DNA of 64,000 nt from Amoeboaphelidium protococcarum. Lineage: Eukaryota > Aphelidiomycota > Aphelidea. The DNA lies in contig JALECJ010000007.1 of NCBI GenBank assembly GCA_023515745.1, forward strand, positions 248,001-312,000. Reading direction: 5' to 3'. Positions 9,292 to 20,411 of this stretch are shown here, piece by piece; within the stretch, counting starts at the first letter, position 1; every line of letters begins with the position of its first letter. The notes beneath the pieces are model-generated. The model had not been told where the DNA came from, searched no databases, and saw only the letters and a list, made by a program, of their open reading frames with translations. A program made the position numbers and the translations under genes.

Positions 9292-12200
9292 ATGAGTAAA
9301 TTAGATTCGTTGATAATTCGTGGATTTAGATCATTTGATCCTAATAGTAGTTAATAGATTATGTTTTAGACTCCTCTCACTTTGATTGTGGGTCAGAATG
9401 GTAGTGGAAAGACGACGATTGTCGAGTGCTTGAAATATATAACCACTGGTGAGATGCCTTCAGGTGCTAAAGGCGTGTCTTTTGTACATGATCCAAAGGT
9501 AAGTAATGAGAGGGAGGTAAAGGCTCAAGTGCGGCTACTGTTCAATTCGTAGTAAAATGAGTTGTGTTTGGCTGTGAGAAGTCTTTAGGTGACTGTGACG
9601 CGTGGTAAGGCTTCATGTAAGACGCTCGATGGTGTAATCAAGAGAAGAGATCCTGTGACAGGGGATGAAGTTTCTATCAGTTCTAGATGCGCGTCTGTTG
9701 ATACGGAAATTCCTGCATTGCTTGGTGTGAGTAAGGCTATACTGGAGAATGTTATATTCACTCATCAGGAAGATTCATTTTGGCCGTTCGCTGAGCCAGC
9801 AGCTCTGAAGAAGAAGTTTGATGATATATTTGCAGCTACTTAGTATACCAAAGCACTTGTCACGCTAAAAGATGTTCGTAAAGAGAAAACTGCCCAGTTG
9901 AACGTTGAGCTTAAAGAGCTCGAGCATCTTGAATTGAATAATGAAAGAGCGCAGAAGATTCGCGTCCATCTGGCCGAGGTCAAGTAGAAGATTCTTGATC
10001 GCCGCGCTTCTGTGCAGTAAGATTAAGATTTGTCATTGAGACTGTAGAAAGAGCTTGATCATCTTCTGGATGAATTATAACAGATTAAGGAACTGAGTAG
10101 CAAGTATGAGCGTTTGCAGTCTGAGATTAACAATTACCGGCAGTAAATCTAGTAGCTGCAATCTTCGGTGCCTGCTACCGACGATTCTGAAGATGAAATT
10201 CGTGTAAAATTGGCAACTTGTTAAGAGTAGATTGGCAATCTGGCTAAGGATGAGGAGTCGATTGCATAGCGCAGATCCGAGCTAAAGGTAAAGAATGAGA
10301 AATTGAATTAACAGTTGTCCAATCTTGCCTCTCAAATTGGAAAGATTGAGGCTCAAATTGAACATAGTCATCTGTTATAGTCTTAGCTTGATTCATTGTA
10401 TACTGCGTAATAATCTGAGTATGGTATACCTCATTCATAAGGTGGTGATCAAGTATATGATGAATTGCTATAGAAGCTTGCTAATTCTCAACGCGCACTC
10501 GATCAAGTATCTGCTGAGAAGTAGACGAAACTTCGTGATATCACAGACCGCATTAATATAGTCCAGAGGGATAGTGTTGTGGCATCAGGAAAGATCAAAG
10601 ATAAACGGTCTAATAGATCTCATAATATTCAGAATCTCTCAGAGTTATTGAATTAAATGAACTAACTCTCTCAATAAGGCCGTGATTTGGACAAAATGAG
10701 AGGTGAGCTCAACGATCTTTAAGTATAAATGGAATCTCAGTAGGCTTAGATTGAGTCGTAGAACTTTTCTTAGCAGGAGGCATAGGCTGAATCTGAAATA
10801 TAAGACATCAATAAAAAGTTGATCGCCTTGAGAGAGTAATTGGCAATTGTGAATTAGTCTGTTGAGTAAAGAGCAAAGTTATCTTTGAAATAGTCTGAGC
10901 TGAGCTCTGCTTAGATCACTCATGATAGATTGAAATAAAGCTGTGTATCTGATCTTTTGAATGTTGTTGGAGTTGTTCCTGATGATTTGGACGTTGTGGA
11001 CTACATTTCCTCTTAGTATCTTGCTTATTCTGAGAAGTGCAATAGTTTGGAAGATAAGTCACAAAATGAAAAGATGCAGTTGTAGAATATTGCCAATAAA
11101 ATTTCGTTCAGAGAAGAATAGCAGCAGAAGTTGTAGAGTAAAGTGCAATAGTTGGAAAGTTCAATTGAATAAGTTTGCGCTGTGGATGAATTTGAGTAAG
11201 TGCTCAAGGATGTTAAGGAGTAAATTGATTAGAGTTCATAGTAGCAGCTTGTCAATCAGAATTCATAGGAGGTTTACGAGTATCTTTTGCAGTAAGCCAA
11301 TGCGGATAGTTGTTGTCCTTTATGTTCAAATGGCTTGGATTCTTAAAGTCTTAATGCTATGAAAGACAAAGTGAAGCAGATTGCTGCATCTTTGCCCAAG
11401 TAATCCAATGATATAAGAATTCGTCTACAGTAGCTGAACAAGAAGTACGAACAATTAATGAAGCTGCAACCTCAGGTTGATCAATTGGTGTCTTTTAAGT
11501 CAAACGAAATTAAATAGTTAACATCAGAGTTGTCTAATCTCCGTGGTGTTTAGCGTAAGCAATTGGGCGAATGTGAAGAGACTTAATAAGAGCTGGATCT
11601 GCTCAAATCTGAACTGGCTCTGTTTACTGATTTGAAGGAGAAATCTCGAGAGTTATCTTAGTTGAAGACTTAAATCAAAGGCTTGCAGGATGAATGTTGT
11701 CTATTGCAGACGAATCTGGATAGTACAGGAGTTGGCGACGGTGGTGATTAATCTTCTGTCGATATCCAATCCTAAATTGACGCGTTGATCATGTAAGAGA
11801 CTCAATTATCGACTCAGCTCCAATAGATTCGACGTCAGAAAGATGACTAAATGCTGTAATTATCTCAGATAACAAAGAATTATAATGCGTTGAATTTGCA
11901 AGTTGTCGAATTGGCCGGCAATTTGTCTAAACTTGAAGACTTGAGAAAGAAGAGATCTGAATTGCAAGGCGCCAATGCGGATCTTGAGCGAGACATTAAA
12001 GAGTTGGAGTCTTCCGTATCTCTGTATGGTCCACAGCTGAAAGAATTGGAGGATGAACATTAAAGTATAATGACAGACTATTAGAAGAAGGAGAATGTGT
12101 AGTCAAAGGAGATCCAAAAATTGCAACAAATCATCAATCAACTCTAGTCTTTGCGTGATTAGATAAAGTAAATGGAAATTGGCCGATTCTAATCTCAGCT

Positions 12201-13215
12201 AGCAGAGTATAGGAATGAGTAGAAAGCAATGTCAATTGAGAAGAATTCTCTTGAATCTCAAATGAACGCTGTGAATGAGGAAATTGCAGCCTTATCTCAG
12301 CGGTCGAATACTTTAGAGTTTGACATTCGCAAGTACCAGGACACTTTGCGTATGCTGAGCATTGAGACTGCGATAAAGAATTTGTGTGGGTAGATGATTG
12401 ATTTGGAGGGGAGAATGAAAGTCGCTGATGCTGCAAGAGTGTAAAGGACTGTCGATGCTAAACGATAACAGTTAGAGGAATGTAATGCAAAGAAGGCTGG
12501 AATGTAGGGAGAGTTGCGTCAACTTTAGATCTAGAGAGAGTCGTATGAGAGTAGCCTTGGTGATGATTATAAAGACATTGATGATCACCTTCGTGGATAG
12601 CGCATCAAGGTGAAGACTGCATAAGTGGCTACTCAGGATTTAGAAAAGTATTCAAAGGCTCTTGAGAGTGCCATCCTCAAATTCCATTCCATGAAGATGG
12701 AGGAAATTAATAAGATTATTAGGCACTTGTGGTAGAGTACGTATCGCGGCAATGATATTGACTCCATAATGATATGCTCTGATGTTGACTCGACCAATGA
12801 GAAGAAATCCACTGCAACTACGCAGCGTTCCTATAACTACAGAGTTGTCATGCAGAAAGGTGACACTTAGATGGACATTCGCGGCCGCTGCAGTGCCGGA
12901 TAGAAAGTTCTGGCCTCCCTGATCATTCGTCTTGCTCTGGCAGAGACGTTCTGCATCAACTGCGGTATCCTGGCTCTGGATGAACCGACCACGAATCTGG
13001 ACGAGGATAATGCCGCAAGTCTTGCTGAATCTCTGCATAGAATCATAGAGATTCGAAGATAGTAGGCCAACTTTCAACTGATCATAATCACTCATGACGA
13101 ATAATTTATGCGACTGCTTGGTGCTCACGAATATGCTGAAGGCTTCTTTCGCGTGTCCAAGAATATGTCCGGCTATTCTAATATTGAATTTCGCCGATTC
13201 AATCAGGCTACTTGA
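9292..13215 (+). CDS. RAD50: DNA double-strand break repair ATPase RAD50
   Basis: A single exon of 1307 aa, about the family length. N-terminal Walker A is GQNGSGKTT; long coiled coils follow with the zinc hook CPLC near residues 675-678; the C-terminal half-ATPase has the ABC signature SAGQKV and Walker [17 protein letters not shown]50 works with MRE11 and NBS1 in break resection, tethering and checkpoint signalling in the nucleus. The coiled-coil part contains dozens of in-frame UAA/UAG codons at positions expected to be Gln, among the strongest evidence for the altered code. A GTAAGT at about 9500 lies in conserved coding sequence (VHDPKV) and is not used as a donor. Confidence 0.98.
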
Positions 13216-13350
13216 TCTCTATGTGGTGCTTAAATGTTAAATCTTAAAGCTGCATAACTGCACTCGGTCTAATAATAAGATATTCATTCGTATTCTCTTC
13301 ATAATTATTTCATTCAATTTCTCCATTTCTATTAACGCAAAACTCGCTAA

Positions 13351-14670
13351 TCAAATGCTCAGATCCTAAGACTTGATGTGAGGCAGACGTAGGAATGTGT
13401 CAGTTCCGTGACCAGGCATAGACATCAGTTTAAGAGAGCCACCAGCCCACTCGGCATAAATTCGCGCCATCGGGAGACCATATCCGAGACCAGCCATCGG
13501 TCCACCACTACTGTGTATAAGAGTCTCTTGACTGGCGACGGAGAGTACATTCCCACCGCCAATCTCCTCCTACTTGTCCACCGTGGAGTACGAGTATCGC
13601 CACACATTTTCAATCTCATTGCGCGGAATCCCACCGCCATGATCCCTGATTCTGATAGTCACTACACCATCACCATCTATAAGTGTGATATGAATCTGTG
13701 GTACATGACCAATCATATTCTTCTTCCTAGTATGCAGTATTGATGCTCTGAATGAATTCTTCAGCAATTCAGTCAAAATGTACTCCAAATGCACTTTGAT
13801 ATACGGGAACTGAATATCTCCATCAATCACAACCTCCGGCTCCATACCATAGTGCAATTCAGACAGTTGCGATACCATAGGCACAATACTAGACTTTAAT
13901 AGATTCTTTGGATTGATATTAAAATCTACAATACCTCGACCAGCAGACGCGCGTTATCCATAACCAGCATTATTCTGATGATGATCAATCGCTGCCTTCA
14001 CATTCCAGTGATGAAGATCATCTCCAGTATTTCCCTCATTTAATGCCAGATAATGCTCAGCCAGAACTCTTACTCCAATCCGCTACTGGATAGTCTTATT
14101 CAAGAACGACGTGACCAGATCCTCTGATAGATACGGTCGACATTCAGACATCCCCTGCGCCAGAGTTTATATAATTTCACTATGAGAATCTACCATTTCC
14201 TTGAGCACTTGCGGAAAGTCTTATGACTGCGTATGAGTATGCTGATGCGCTTACTTATGCATGCCTTGTTCAGGTAATGATTGCTATTCCTACTATTGTT
14301 ACAGCTATTATTATTACTATTCAAATAACCGCAATCGCTCCAGGCTGTCCAAGTACAACAGATATACTCGCTTTATATACGGATTCATTCCAACGATAAA
14401 CGGCAGCGCCTGGATATTTCTAATAATTCTAGCAATCCTCGTAGGCAGCTCCCTCTATACCAGTTGCGTAGTCTTATCATCATTGGACCAGGAGAGTAAT
14501 TCAGACAAGGATAGTCGCGTTATAGGTCTCGCTGCATACTCGGCGACATGGTCATCATAGAATGAATAGTCACTACTATTTACCTTACTTTAAGGATGCA
14601 CCAGCGGTCTTTTCTGAATAGATCTAGTGATGGGCATTATCCGCTTAAAGCATTAATTACGCAGAGCCAT
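13351..14670 (-). CDS. Mitochondrial PDHK/BCKDK-family protein kinase
   Basis: A 439-aa intronless frame from ATG 14670 (basic MALRNQCFKRIM start, a likely mitochondrial presequence) to TGA 13351. Family features in order: TRLSLSELL, the helical-bundle domain with [15 protein letters not shown], then the GHKL ATPase with the N box (ELLKNSF), [22 protein letters not shown] and the C-terminal [13 protein letters not shown]. These kinases phosphorylate E1-alpha of the pyruvate or branched-chain 2-oxoacid dehydrogenase complexes; I cannot decide between the two. An insert near 14281-14340 encodes a poly-Gln tract mostly with UAA/UAG. It is convergent with RAD50, with stops 135 bp apart. Confidence 0.93.
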
Positions 14671-14839
14671 AATAATAAAGCAGTGATTATAATTCTGATT
14701 TGTTAGTAAGGTGAGAAGAAGAGGCAAACTTGAAAATTATCCAACAGCGCTTTATACTGAAATACAGGTGTATTCGCGAAGACAAAGCAACGCTGCTATA
14801 ACCACCATAAGCTATCTAATATATTAAATGCGTTTTAAA

Positions 14840-16740
14840 TCAATGCTCAAGGTAAGAAAATGGTGATTCTATACAAAAGAACTCGTAAATAATACGTTTC
14901 AATAGCAAATGCGATGAGTGGCATTTGAATAAGTAGTACCTTAGATGGATCAATAAAAAGCAGTTTATTTCATCGGTTTGTCCCACAGACATAACTGTAC
15001 AGTATATTTCAGGCGCGCCTTTCGGCACGGCAATTCCATTAAGGATGTTACCATTCATCGCGAAATGGCGGACTATTTAAGCCATACACCTGTGAGTATT
15101 AACGTCCCTATCTACAAAGACGTCACACCCCTAGAAATTCGCCTTGACTTGGAAAAAATTTTGCCCATTAAGTTCCGATAAAGGCTTTTATTCTATGTAA
15201 CTAAGACTTCCTTCTTTACACAAATCGTGACGCAGATTGTTGATCTTGTTGATAGCCGGTGTTTTGACAGATTGGGCAAACTCCAAATCTTGATTGGACT
15301 CTTCGGTTAAAACAATCAGGACATTCGTGAGATAGGATTTCAAGGCCATCAGCTTTGATGCAGATAGTTTAAGCGCGGCGACGACCAGGCGGTATCTTCT
15401 TTACCTTCTTGTGTCGGCACCTAGTGCTGCTTGCTAGTGTGGAACTCCGGCGTTTTAACTACCAATGTCCGTCGACTCAACTCAAACGCGATTTTTCTCA
15501 CTGCAACTGCCACGAACGTGTTTCACTCCAGCGTCACCAAGCGCAACTACCGGAGGCTTATCTGGAGGTGAAATCTTGCCAGTAAATTCACGTAATTTAC
15601 ACTTCCACTTCTTTGCAGCTTTACCTCGGCGCTGATCACTTATTATTGGAACAGGTGGTTTTGGCCGGCCATTACAAATAAAATAGATGTAGACAGAATC
15701 TCAGACTTTGCGCGTAATCCAGTTTATTATCAATAGTCTAGATGGCCTCCAATAAGTTAAATAGATTTTGACAATGCGTACAACTTGTGATCGGGTGGCA
15801 CTCATCATGAAAATGACATTACCAAACGGAGGACTTGATCTTGCATAATAGCCGAAATCGCCAGCTACGATGGAATGATTTAGAGTAGACCGCATAGTCG
15901 ACATCAAAATATCTGATGTAGTCACCAAGATACTACTGGCTACTGTTTGATTAGGCCATCTCTTACTCCATCAGCGTGATTTCAGCTGGTTTAATGTACA
16001 ATAGGTGGGCCTCAAATTCCGTGGTCAATGCCAGACGTTGCCAGTATCCAGAAGATATCCGACCAGTTTCTTTGAACTCCCTCTTGGCTTCTTTTAGCGC
16101 AGTTGCACCTTCGACATTCGCCTCATCGCCCCAGACCAGAATGTTCTTCTTACCAGGGTCAATACCAATTAATCGTGTACCAACCAATCGTTACGCTAGA
16201 TTCCGGCAGTTTTTCAAAGCAAAATCCCCGACAGTTACTTGAGACACGTCAGTATTTCGTGCCTTTCTTTGCAAGTCTGAAGCTTCATTGGCATACGCTA
16301 TCCGACTTGATAAGAATTAGGCCCAAAGCTGACCTTTATGATTGGAGATGTACTTGACGTAATCTCCTATTCTCTTGCCAGGAACCAAACAATTCATCAG
16401 CTAATAATCACTGATAGTTAAGAAAGGTACTTTAGCCGAGACGACAGGCAATATGGAGCAAGACTTGACATGATTGAGTAGCTTCGTACAATGAGGAAAC
16501 AGTTTCAAGTAGACAAACCAAAACTTCTTGACTGCTCTTATTCTATAGAAAGTTCAGGCTACGCCGACGTGCACAGCAACCTTCTACTTCAACTCAGCGA
16601 TTGCTTCTTTAACCATTGTGCAAAATGGAAGCATAGCTTTCTTTAATTCAGCCAGATCATTTTATAGAGCTGCTTCATTAGCCTTCACTCAGTAAATAAG
16701 ATCCTCTTGATCCTACTACAACTCATCTAAAACTTCCTAT
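14840..16740 (-). pseudogene. Decayed Fanzor/TnpB-like RNA-guided nuclease relic
   Basis: Read on the minus strand, fragments occur in the exact order of Fanzor/TnpB proteins: a RuvC-I motif GTRLIGIDPGKKN (about 16180-16140), a GYWQRLALTTEFEAHL helix block, VVALGDAG (about 15550), TPEFHTSK (about 15450; the family has DEYRTSK), a zinc ribbon CPDC...CPIC (about 15330-15280) and the RuvC-III motif VDRDVN (about 15100), with a tail to TGA at 14840. The RuvC-I segment is continuous from about 16557 to 15640. Beyond that the frame changes at least three times, and two in-frame TGAs lie upstream (about 16690 and 16555). Fanzors are eukaryotic omega-RNA-guided DNA nucleases spread by transposons. 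This copy looks inactive. Motif order is seen; family assignment is from memory, no search was run. Confidence 0.7.
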
Positions 16741-17259
16741 TCAGTCTGTGGATATAAACCAAATAAAATTTTACAGTAATATGTTAATTGTATATGCCGT
16801 GTGCCTTATGTCTACCATTCAAGGATCAAAAGTCAATGAGTGTGGTGTGGCTTCTTGATCCATCTAATACAAAATTTGCCAACTTCGGTTCAGGGGCATA
16901 CGTTCTGAACATCACTTCCAACACATATACTCTCTATACTTGATCGCCTAATCTTTGCAACAACTGCAGTAGATGTAATTGGGGAAAACTTTTAAAGAAA
17001 TTCCGCGCGATTAAAAGTTCTCAACAGTTGAAACAGCGTACTACGGAGCCATTGTTGGAGAACCGCGTAAGTTGGTTTAACATGTGCAAAATCTTTAAGT
17101 ACTTCTCATACAAAGATGGTAGTTCTCAGAGACAAAGACAAGATTATACTTTCGATGAACTTAATTGATGCCATATATTTCGAAAGGTAACTTCTCTGAG
17201 AAATAAATTAGGTTGAGTAACTGATTAAAATGCCATTTTTTAGATTGAAACAACTGATA
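16741..17259. other. Region without an intact gene, possible 5' remains of the Fanzor relic
   Basis: The minus strand at about 16800-16980 has one coding-like stretch (VYVLEVMFRTYAPEPKLANF) that ends in TGA and is out of register with the nuclease fragments. It may be a degraded N-terminal part of the relic or an older decayed gene. Nothing else is recognised. Confidence 0.35.
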
Positions 17260-17342
17260 GTGGCGCAGGCAAAATAAGGTGGATGTGGCGCATGCTAAAG
17301 TAAGTGGATGTGGCGCATGCAAAATTAAGTGGAGGTGGAGCG
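17260..17342. repeat. 25-bp tandem repeat, about 3.3 copies
   Basis: Three consecutive 25-bp units begin GTGGCGCAtGC and end AAGTGGAt, followed by a partial GTGGaGCG. The units differ at a few positions. A diverged single copy (GTGGCGCA...GAATTAAGGGG) appears near 31312. The array lies about 70 bp upstream of the AP2-like gene and just beyond the Fanzor relic. Confidence 0.8.
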
Positions 17343-17410
17343 ATATAGCTTGGTAGATGTTTGCTCAGCCGCTTCCTTCTTATCAATACACTAATATAAG
17401 ACAATTCTGC

Positions 17411-18427
17411 ATGAAGTCTGTTACGCAGCTATTATTTTGTGTGATTATTTTGGCCAAGTTGTGTGTTTCTCCACCAACTTTCTATAACGATGAAGATGAT
17501 CTGAGTTTCAGCAAGGAAGAAGAGTATTTGAAGTTGATAATTGATAATGGCAGTGATTTTCAACCATTTGATGACAATCGCGAGGCTACTGATGACAATG
17601 GCCTTTCATACACGTACGCACGTCGCGCCACTTTAGGTGAAATGCACAGAAGCTGTGATCCAGAAGTGCAACAGTAAGATGTCGTGGTGGATGGGTACGT
17701 GTTTGAAGATTTGCTCAATGCTAGAAGATACATTAGAGCAAAGATAGCGTATCTGGCAGATGTAAACAATTCTGAAAAGTTTTCGATGGTTGTTGAAGAA
17801 CGCGATTATGTCGACGAACATCTGGATACTTGTCTACCTGATGGTGCTTTGATGGTCGGCGTTGTCAACGCGGCTACAGGAGATAAGGTCAAATTACCGG
17901 GGGTGGAGTTTTCTAGGCGCTGGGTGTCATGGAAAGCGTCCATTACTGTCGACAAGTAAAAGTACACTATTGGCTACTTTGACCACTTAATAGATGCTGC
18001 CTACGCGTATGATCAAGTCAAGAAGAAGCAAGGCGGCAATCCCAGAACAAGCGGTTTGAAGTTTGCCAATGTTGTTAAAAAGTCCATAGTGCGGACTGCA
18101 ATTCAACAATCTCAACGAAACATTGATAATTTGTGGGGGTTTTTAGTTCCTACCGCCGAGATTGCCGATTTATCAGAGTTGCAAAATGATTAAGATGACT
18201 AAGAATTGTCTGAGGAAATGGACGCTCTGGAAGCAGAGCTATTAGCGGAAGGGTCATCAATTGAACCGTTGTAGGCAGAGGTGCAACAGAGACATCAATT
18301 GCCACAAGAGCAAGAGTTTAATCTACGCGCTTTTGAAGATGCACCTGGTCTCGAAGAACGCGTATAGGAGCCCAAAAGAACTTGGTTCAGTTTCATGAAT
18401 CCCTTCAAGAGAACGCGCACTGGTTGA
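17411..18427 (+). CDS. AP2-like domain protein with N-terminal signal/anchor segment
   Basis: A 338-aa intronless frame. I chose ATG 17411, where MKSVTQLLFCVIILAKLCVS forms a typical signal peptide; an in-frame ATG 18 codons earlier (17357) is possible. An acidic region follows. From about residue 160 the sequence resembles an AP2/ERF DNA-binding domain: GVEFSRRWVSWKASITVD, then KYTIGYFDHLIDAAYAYDQV, matching the three strands and helix (GYF...AAxAYD). The C-terminal third is acidic and Gln-rich, with a basic last stretch. AP2 domains normally act in the nucleus or in HNH nucleases, so a leader is odd. Either it is not a true signal peptide or the domain has another use. Confidence 0.7.
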
Positions 18428-18704
18428 TTACTGAATATTGAGAAGCTATTATAGTGCAATTTATAATATTTGAGAACCAAAATTTCACTTTATAATTCAA
18501 ACCGACTGTAAAGCGTTTTAATAAATTCTATGACCATCTTCGGATTACTTGAATGTCACTTTTTGGCTTTAAGTATACTTCGAATATTGAGTAGGACTTT
18601 ATATCACAAAGCACCAGCGTATCTGACGATAAAAGAACACCATCACCCCGTTGAAAGATTCAATGCTTTAAAGAACCTCGGAACATTCTATATTTAAATT
18701 AAAA

Positions 18705-19964
18705 TCACATTTTATTGTATAGACTGAAAAGTTCACTTGCTTAAGGCACCTTTAAAGTTACGGCAATTTAAAGGTGTTTCAGACCATCCTAGATAGTTTA
18801 TGACGGGGATTAAACCATCAATGCATCTCCATTAGCACCAATCACTTCCTGATAAAGGTAATGAATAGCAAGGCTCATGGAACTATGTGCGTACCCATAT
18901 GATAACTGAAGCTCTTAATCGTCCTAATCGGACGCCATTTCCCATAATCTCAGTGCGCCTCTAACGTCCTGGGCACATCCCATGCCGCGGTATCTCAGCA
19001 GGCCAAGCCAATACGCGGCAGATGGCGCCTGTGGAGACAGTGACCGAGTCAATTGTCTAACTGCTCCTGCCCAGTCACTATTTTGCATCGCTTTAAAAGC
19101 CTTCTCTATATTTTACATATTACTCTAGACTACATCAGACGATTGCATTGAGGATATTAACTCGGATTGATCAACCTTTTAGTCTTGCAACTCGTTCATT
19201 AGCTGAGACAGTAGAATATTTATTTATTACTTTACTTGTCGATCATCATCAACGCTGTCTACTTAAGATTTCTACCTGACATTCAGTAAAGACTCAATCT
19301 CATCTAAACGATCAGAGATGGTTTAATTATACGGATCAAGCTCTTTTGCATCGAGAAGCGATTGCTTACAGTCTGAATACTGCTTCATCTACTGATACAC
19401 TAGAGCCAGTCTACAGTAAGCTTTCCACCATTCCGGGCATAATTCTACAGATTGTTAGGCATCAGACATGGCATTCTTTAGCAAAGTCTTCCAATTATTA
19501 TCAGATGAGTCGCGTTATACAGTTTTATCAACATCACCATCTTGTGCATTGGCCAACATGGATAATCTCGTCTGGGATCTATTAGAATACAAAACAGCCA
19601 AGTCAAAATCATCAACACCCTTCACCATCAATGCTTCAGTATAAAACACGATCGCCTTTGAAAATTCTTTATTGCGGAACGCTTAGTTGCCCAATGCTTT
19701 TAACTCAACCAACTCTGCAGGTGGCTGATACATAACACTGCGACACCTAAGTGCATCTATCTCGAGTTCACCTACGCCCATTTGTACTAGTGCATATTTA
19801 GCTTTACTAAACCATTCGGTAAATTCTTTTCTACTAACAGACATTTAATGCAGATGCGCCATATAATTCCGTAAATCTCTAATCACTTGAACGTGCTGTT
19901 AATCATTTGCAGATGCATCACCTGTCTACGGAGCATAGTCTTTAGATTGAGTACTGGCAGACAT
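18705..19964 (-). CDS. TPR/Sel1-repeat protein, unknown function
   Basis: A 419-aa intronless frame from ATG 19964 to TGA 18705. A TPR block begins near residue 85 (LKALGNQAFRNKEFSKAI, then LAVLYSNRSQTRLSM and PEWWKAYCRLALVYQQ), as in co-chaperones such as STI1. A charged helical linker follows, then Sel1-like repeats (AAYWLGLLRYRGMGCAQ; QLSYGYAHSSMSLAIHYL). TPR/Sel1 solenoids are protein-binding scaffolds; no partner is indicated. It is transcribed the same way as the MYND-domain protein 450 bp upstream, which also mixes TPR and Sel1 repeats, so the two may be distant relatives. Confidence 0.75.
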
Positions 19965-20411
19965 TGACAAGATCAATCCACAAAGAAGAGTAATGTCCCA
20001 TTAGTCTAGACGCCCGCTGATCAGTATATCGCGCTGATCTCTATGCAGAGATTTGGTGTAAGAATTAACTTACGCATCGTCAAGCAGACGCATCACACGT
20101 CCGTCATCATCTGGCGACCATTATATACCAAAGTACTCAGCGTATCGCTTTTAAAACTACCCTCTCAGCACTGGTAGACTATAATCATGAAGCAGCTTAT
20201 TTAATAAAATGTAATAATTGTTATTAGCGGTGGTCATTATTTTATAAGTCAAAAGTCAATCAATCAATTTCAAGTATCGCAACGAATAAGAAGTAAAGAT
20301 GGTAAATAGAAGCAGACGCCCATTGGAGTAGTTGATGGATATACAGTACTTTATTAACATTTCATAAAAATATCCACGCCATTGTCATTAAATTAAAAGT
20401 GTATCTTAAGG
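19965..20411. other. Intergenic region
   Basis: 447 bp between the 5' end of one minus-strand gene and the 3' end of the next. It must contain the promoter of the TPR/Sel1 gene and the terminator of the MYND gene. I see no coding-like frame or known motif. Confidence 0.4.

Noticed and set aside
9500-9560. GTAAGT suggesting an intron in RAD50
   Set aside because: The sequence around it is conserved RAD50 (VHDPKV...VKAQVRLLF) and the frame continues.
19346-19585. Plus-strand 79-codon frame
   Set aside because: Antisense to the TPR/Sel1 gene at 18705-19964, whose repeats are clear.
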